Position numbers and translations under genes: made by a program | Notes under the pieces: generated by a model | Seen by the model: the letters and a program-made list of their open reading frames with translations, nothing else | The model's database searches: none | Told to the model about the DNA's origin: nothing | DNA from: DAOUAT01 sp964551735 | GTDB taxonomy: Bacteria; Chloroflexota; Anaerolineae; CG2-30-64-16 | NCBI GenBank assembly: GCA_964551735.1 | Contig: CAZKEF010000040.1 | Location: forward strand, 1-51,234 | Direction of reading: 5' to 3' | Length of the DNA stretch: 51,234 nucleotides | Shown here: positions 49,632-51,234 of the stretch, piece after piece | Layout: each line of letters begins with the position of its first letter | Numbering within the stretch: position 1 is the first letter of the stretch

Positions 49632-50210
49632 TCAGTAGTGTTTCTCGATGCCACCAAACCCAAACTGCTTGTTCTGCTCCGTCATCTGGATGAAGTATCG
49701 CAAGCGCTTCTCGAACTCCTGCGGCCTCTTGCGCGCCGCGTCGATGAAGGCAATGCGGATGCGAATGTACGCTGGCGAAAAGCCTTGAAAGTTCTGCCAG
49801 GCCGTCTGGCTGGCCTTGAGCGCCTTGAGGATGTCCGGCGGAATCTCGAACGCCTCTTCGTCCAGGACATCCTCCAAGGTGGCCAGCACCTCTGTGGCTA
49901 CCTTCCCCTGCTTGACCAGAGCCCTCAGCCGCTCCTTGTTCGCCTGGGAGTAGCGACTCTTGGGCTTCCGCACTGAAAATCTTTGAGCGAAGCTGTCCTC
50001 GTCGATCGTCTTGACCGTGCTGTCGATCCAACCGAAGCAGAGCGCTTCCTCCACGGCATCATTGTAGGGGATGCGCGGTTTGCCGGCGTGCTTCTTGTAG
50101 TAGATGAGCCAGACTTCTGTCTCGGACTTGTAGTGCTTCTCCAGCCAGGTGCGCCACTCTTGGCGAGTGGTGACATATAGCATCTTGTTCTTGTCTGGGT
50201 TACGTGTCAT
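49632..50210 (-). CDS. YdeI/OmpD-associated family protein
   Basis: The 192-residue protein matches the YdeI family: TTRQEWRTWLEKHYKSETEV, VWLIYYKKHAGKPRIPYNDA, VEEALCFGWIDSTVKTID and the C-terminal RLRYFIQMTEQNKQFGFGG. The biochemical role of the family is poorly known; members are linked to stress and antimicrobial tolerance. The start at 50210 is the ATG before the conserved part. The gene is followed by an attC-like site, and YdeI-type proteins are frequent integron cassette passengers. Confidence 0.88.
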   Translation of the reverse strand: MTRNPDKNKMLYVTTRQEWRTWLEKHYKSETEVWLIYYKKHAGKPRIPYNDAVEEALCFGWIDSTVKTIDEDSFAQRFSVRKPKSRYSQANKERLRALVKQGKVATEVLATLEDVLDEEAFEIPPDILKALKASQTAWQNFQGFSPAYIRIRIAFIDAARKRPQEFEKRLRYFIQMTEQNKQFGFGGIEKHY

Positions 50211-50453
50211 GGTCGATTCAGCAATGCTATGAACGTTCGGTCGTTGTGTTCGGCGGCCCACTCATTGTCCTGCATGTCGCAGCATATGCGGACCCGGATG
50301 GTCAATCTGCAGCGAGGCGCCGCGGCGGCCGCCTTGCGCGACTGACCCGTCACCATTCCCCGGAGTCAGCACTATTGTACCACCAGTCTTTGGACCGGTG
50401 GCAATGCCAATCGCCCGGAACGTGCAGCAGCAGGTCGCGTGCGATAGCCCAAC
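50211..50453. other. Intergenic region upstream of the YdeI cassette
   Basis: No ORF on either strand looks real. A second attC or attI site was looked for at the far side of the YdeI gene. Only a weak GCCGAAC core-like match is present on the reverse strand near 50250, without arms. Confidence 0.4.
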
Positions 50454-50479
50454 AAAAAAGGCCCAGCCGAAGCTGAGCC
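50454..50479 (-). terminator. Intrinsic terminator of the VWA gene
   Basis: On the reverse strand GGCTCAGC-TTCG-GCTGGGCC forms a stem with a UUCG tetraloop (one G-T pair) and is followed by TTTTTT. It is 55 bases past the VWA stop. Confidence 0.9.
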
Positions 50480-50533
50480 TCTGGCCTGACACGAAGATCA
50501 GGCCGCAGTGCCGGGACGTAAGCCCGGCGGTAG

Positions 50534-51234
50534 TCAGGCGACCGTGGCCCGGGGGACGGGAAACTGCACCGCATATGTGAGCAGCGCCATCGCCCAGGGC
50601 AGGTCGCGCGGGTCTTTGAGCACGATCACCGAGCTGCAGATCTCCGCCATCTTCTCCGGCTTGCCGTCAGGGATCACCACCGCCCCGGTGCGCGCCCGGT
50701 CGGGCGTCGCGGCGTAGGGCACGTAGCCGTCCCCGTCGGTGACCAGCACCACCCAATGGTTCGGGTAGCGCCGCCACAGGTCGGCCAGGAAGGCGAAGGT
50801 GGTGCCGCCCTCGGTGGGCCAGGCCGCCGGCGCAAACAGGAGCGCATCGCCCCACCCCGCGGCGATCAGCCACGTGTCGTCGAACAGCACCCCGACCACG
50901 TCCCCGCCGGCGTCACGCACGGCCAGAGCGATGGCCTGGGCCGCCACCCGCGCCGCCCAGATCTTGCCCTTCGAGTACCACATGGACTCGCTGACGTCCA
51001 GGCAGATGACCACCTGGGGTCGGGGCGCCGAGCGGCCGGGCAGGTCCAGGCGAAACGGGATGCCGTCCCCGCGGGCCGCCTCCCGGCGGTCCAGCCGGCC
51101 GGGCGCGACCACCTCGACGCCGCCCTTGGGGACGGCGAAGCGCAGCCGGATCGCCCGGGCGATGGTCACCGCCTCGGGTTCCGGCGGGCCGGGCTGGACG
51201 GGCAGCTCCTTGCGCTCCTGGCTGTCCAGCGGCT
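50534..51234 (-). CDS. VWA (von Willebrand A) domain protein (5' end outside window)
   Basis: The frame runs from the window edge to the stop at 50534 (233 residues visible). A VWA domain with the MIDAS motif is seen: VVICLDVSESMWYSKGKIW (D-x-S-x-S), TEGGTTFAFL as the distal Thr, and VVLVTDGDGY as the last Asp loop. It is intracellular and of the CoxE/MoxR-partner style, where VWA proteins work with AAA+ ATPases as chaperone pairs. The partner gene would be upstream, outside the window. The frame remains open beyond the GTG at 51169, so the true start lies further out. Confidence 0.85.
   Translation of the reverse strand, partial: PLDSQERKELPVQPGPPEPEAVTIARAIRLRFAVPKGGVEVVAPGRLDRREAARGDGIPFRLDLPGRSAPRPQVVICLDVSESMWYSKGKIWAARVAAQAIALAVRDAGGDVVGVLFDDTWLIAAGWGDALLFAPAAWPTEGGTTFAFLADLWRRYPNHWVVLVTDGDGYVPYAATPDRARTGAVVIPDGKPEKMAEICSSVIVLKDPRDLPWAMALLTYAVQFPVPRATVA

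Noticed and set aside
50240..50262. Second attC core upstream of the YdeI gene
   Set aside because: GCCGAAC matches only part of the core consensus and has no flanking arms.

Overview
The window is GC-rich, gene-dense chromosomal DNA of a free-living bacterium. Gene content fits Chloroflexota (Anaerolineae/Caldilineae-like): isoprenylcysteine-methyltransferase-like membrane proteins, DUF4143 ATPases, an Pr6Pr membrane protein, dodecin and many palindromic repeats. This placement is an impression, since no rRNA, tRNA or marker gene is present.

Region 1 (1-11 kb) is an accessory mosaic. It holds a ParM/actin-like segregation ATPase with an XRE regulator, a C-terminally altered ISL3 transposase, a PIG-L deacetylase, four orphan plasmid/phage-like genes (one frameshifted), a GNAT acetyltransferase, an S66 peptidase coupled to a VapBC-type toxin-antitoxin pair, a tyrosine recombinase lacking its N-terminal domain, and a Cys-rich zinc-finger ORF.

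Region 2 (11.2-23 kb) is a long, tightly packed plus-strand run of metabolic and membrane genes: HEAT-like and NHL proteins, SAM methyltransferase, ketopantoate-reductase-like protein, RDD protein, three Ste14/ICMT-like methyltransferases interleaved with small membrane proteins, M28 peptidase, prenyltransferase-like toroid, GNAT, cupin and GDPD. Region 3 (23-31.2 kb) has a DUF4143 ATPase bracketed by palindromes, NUDIX, SAM methyltransferase, a hairpin array, dodecin, Pr6Pr protein, a complete tyrosine recombinase, pirin, an NTF2-like protein and a frameshifted zinc-ribbon protein.

Region 4 (31.4-48.5 kb) is the main find: a ten-gene, single-strand, BREX-like phage-defence island of non-canonical composition. 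The order is a BrxA-position protein, a BrxB-position protein, a giant BrxC/PglY-like P-loop ATPase, an AlbA_2/Schlafen-type ATP-binding regulator, an adenine-type DNA methyltransferase unlike PglX, two HARE-HTH proteins, an Mrr_N winged-helix protein, PglZ, and a short BrxL-like AAA+ ATPase. Four consecutive genes (methyltransferase, both HARE-HTH proteins, Mrr_N protein) end in the same ~70-residue C-terminal module. Two of them also carry one or two copies of a second repeated domain. The methyltransferase has an AT-richer central block that looks like a swapped target-recognition region, and four copies or half-copies of a palindromic repeat sit between the island's genes. I infer that the shared module docks DNA-reading subunits and the methyltransferase onto the BrxC/PglZ/BrxL machinery.

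Region 5 (48.5-51.2 kb) has a 26-bp-arm palindrome before a small membrane protein, a WGR-domain protein, a YdeI-family gene followed by an attC-like site (a lone integron-type cassette), a clear intrinsic terminator and the end of a VWA-domain gene.
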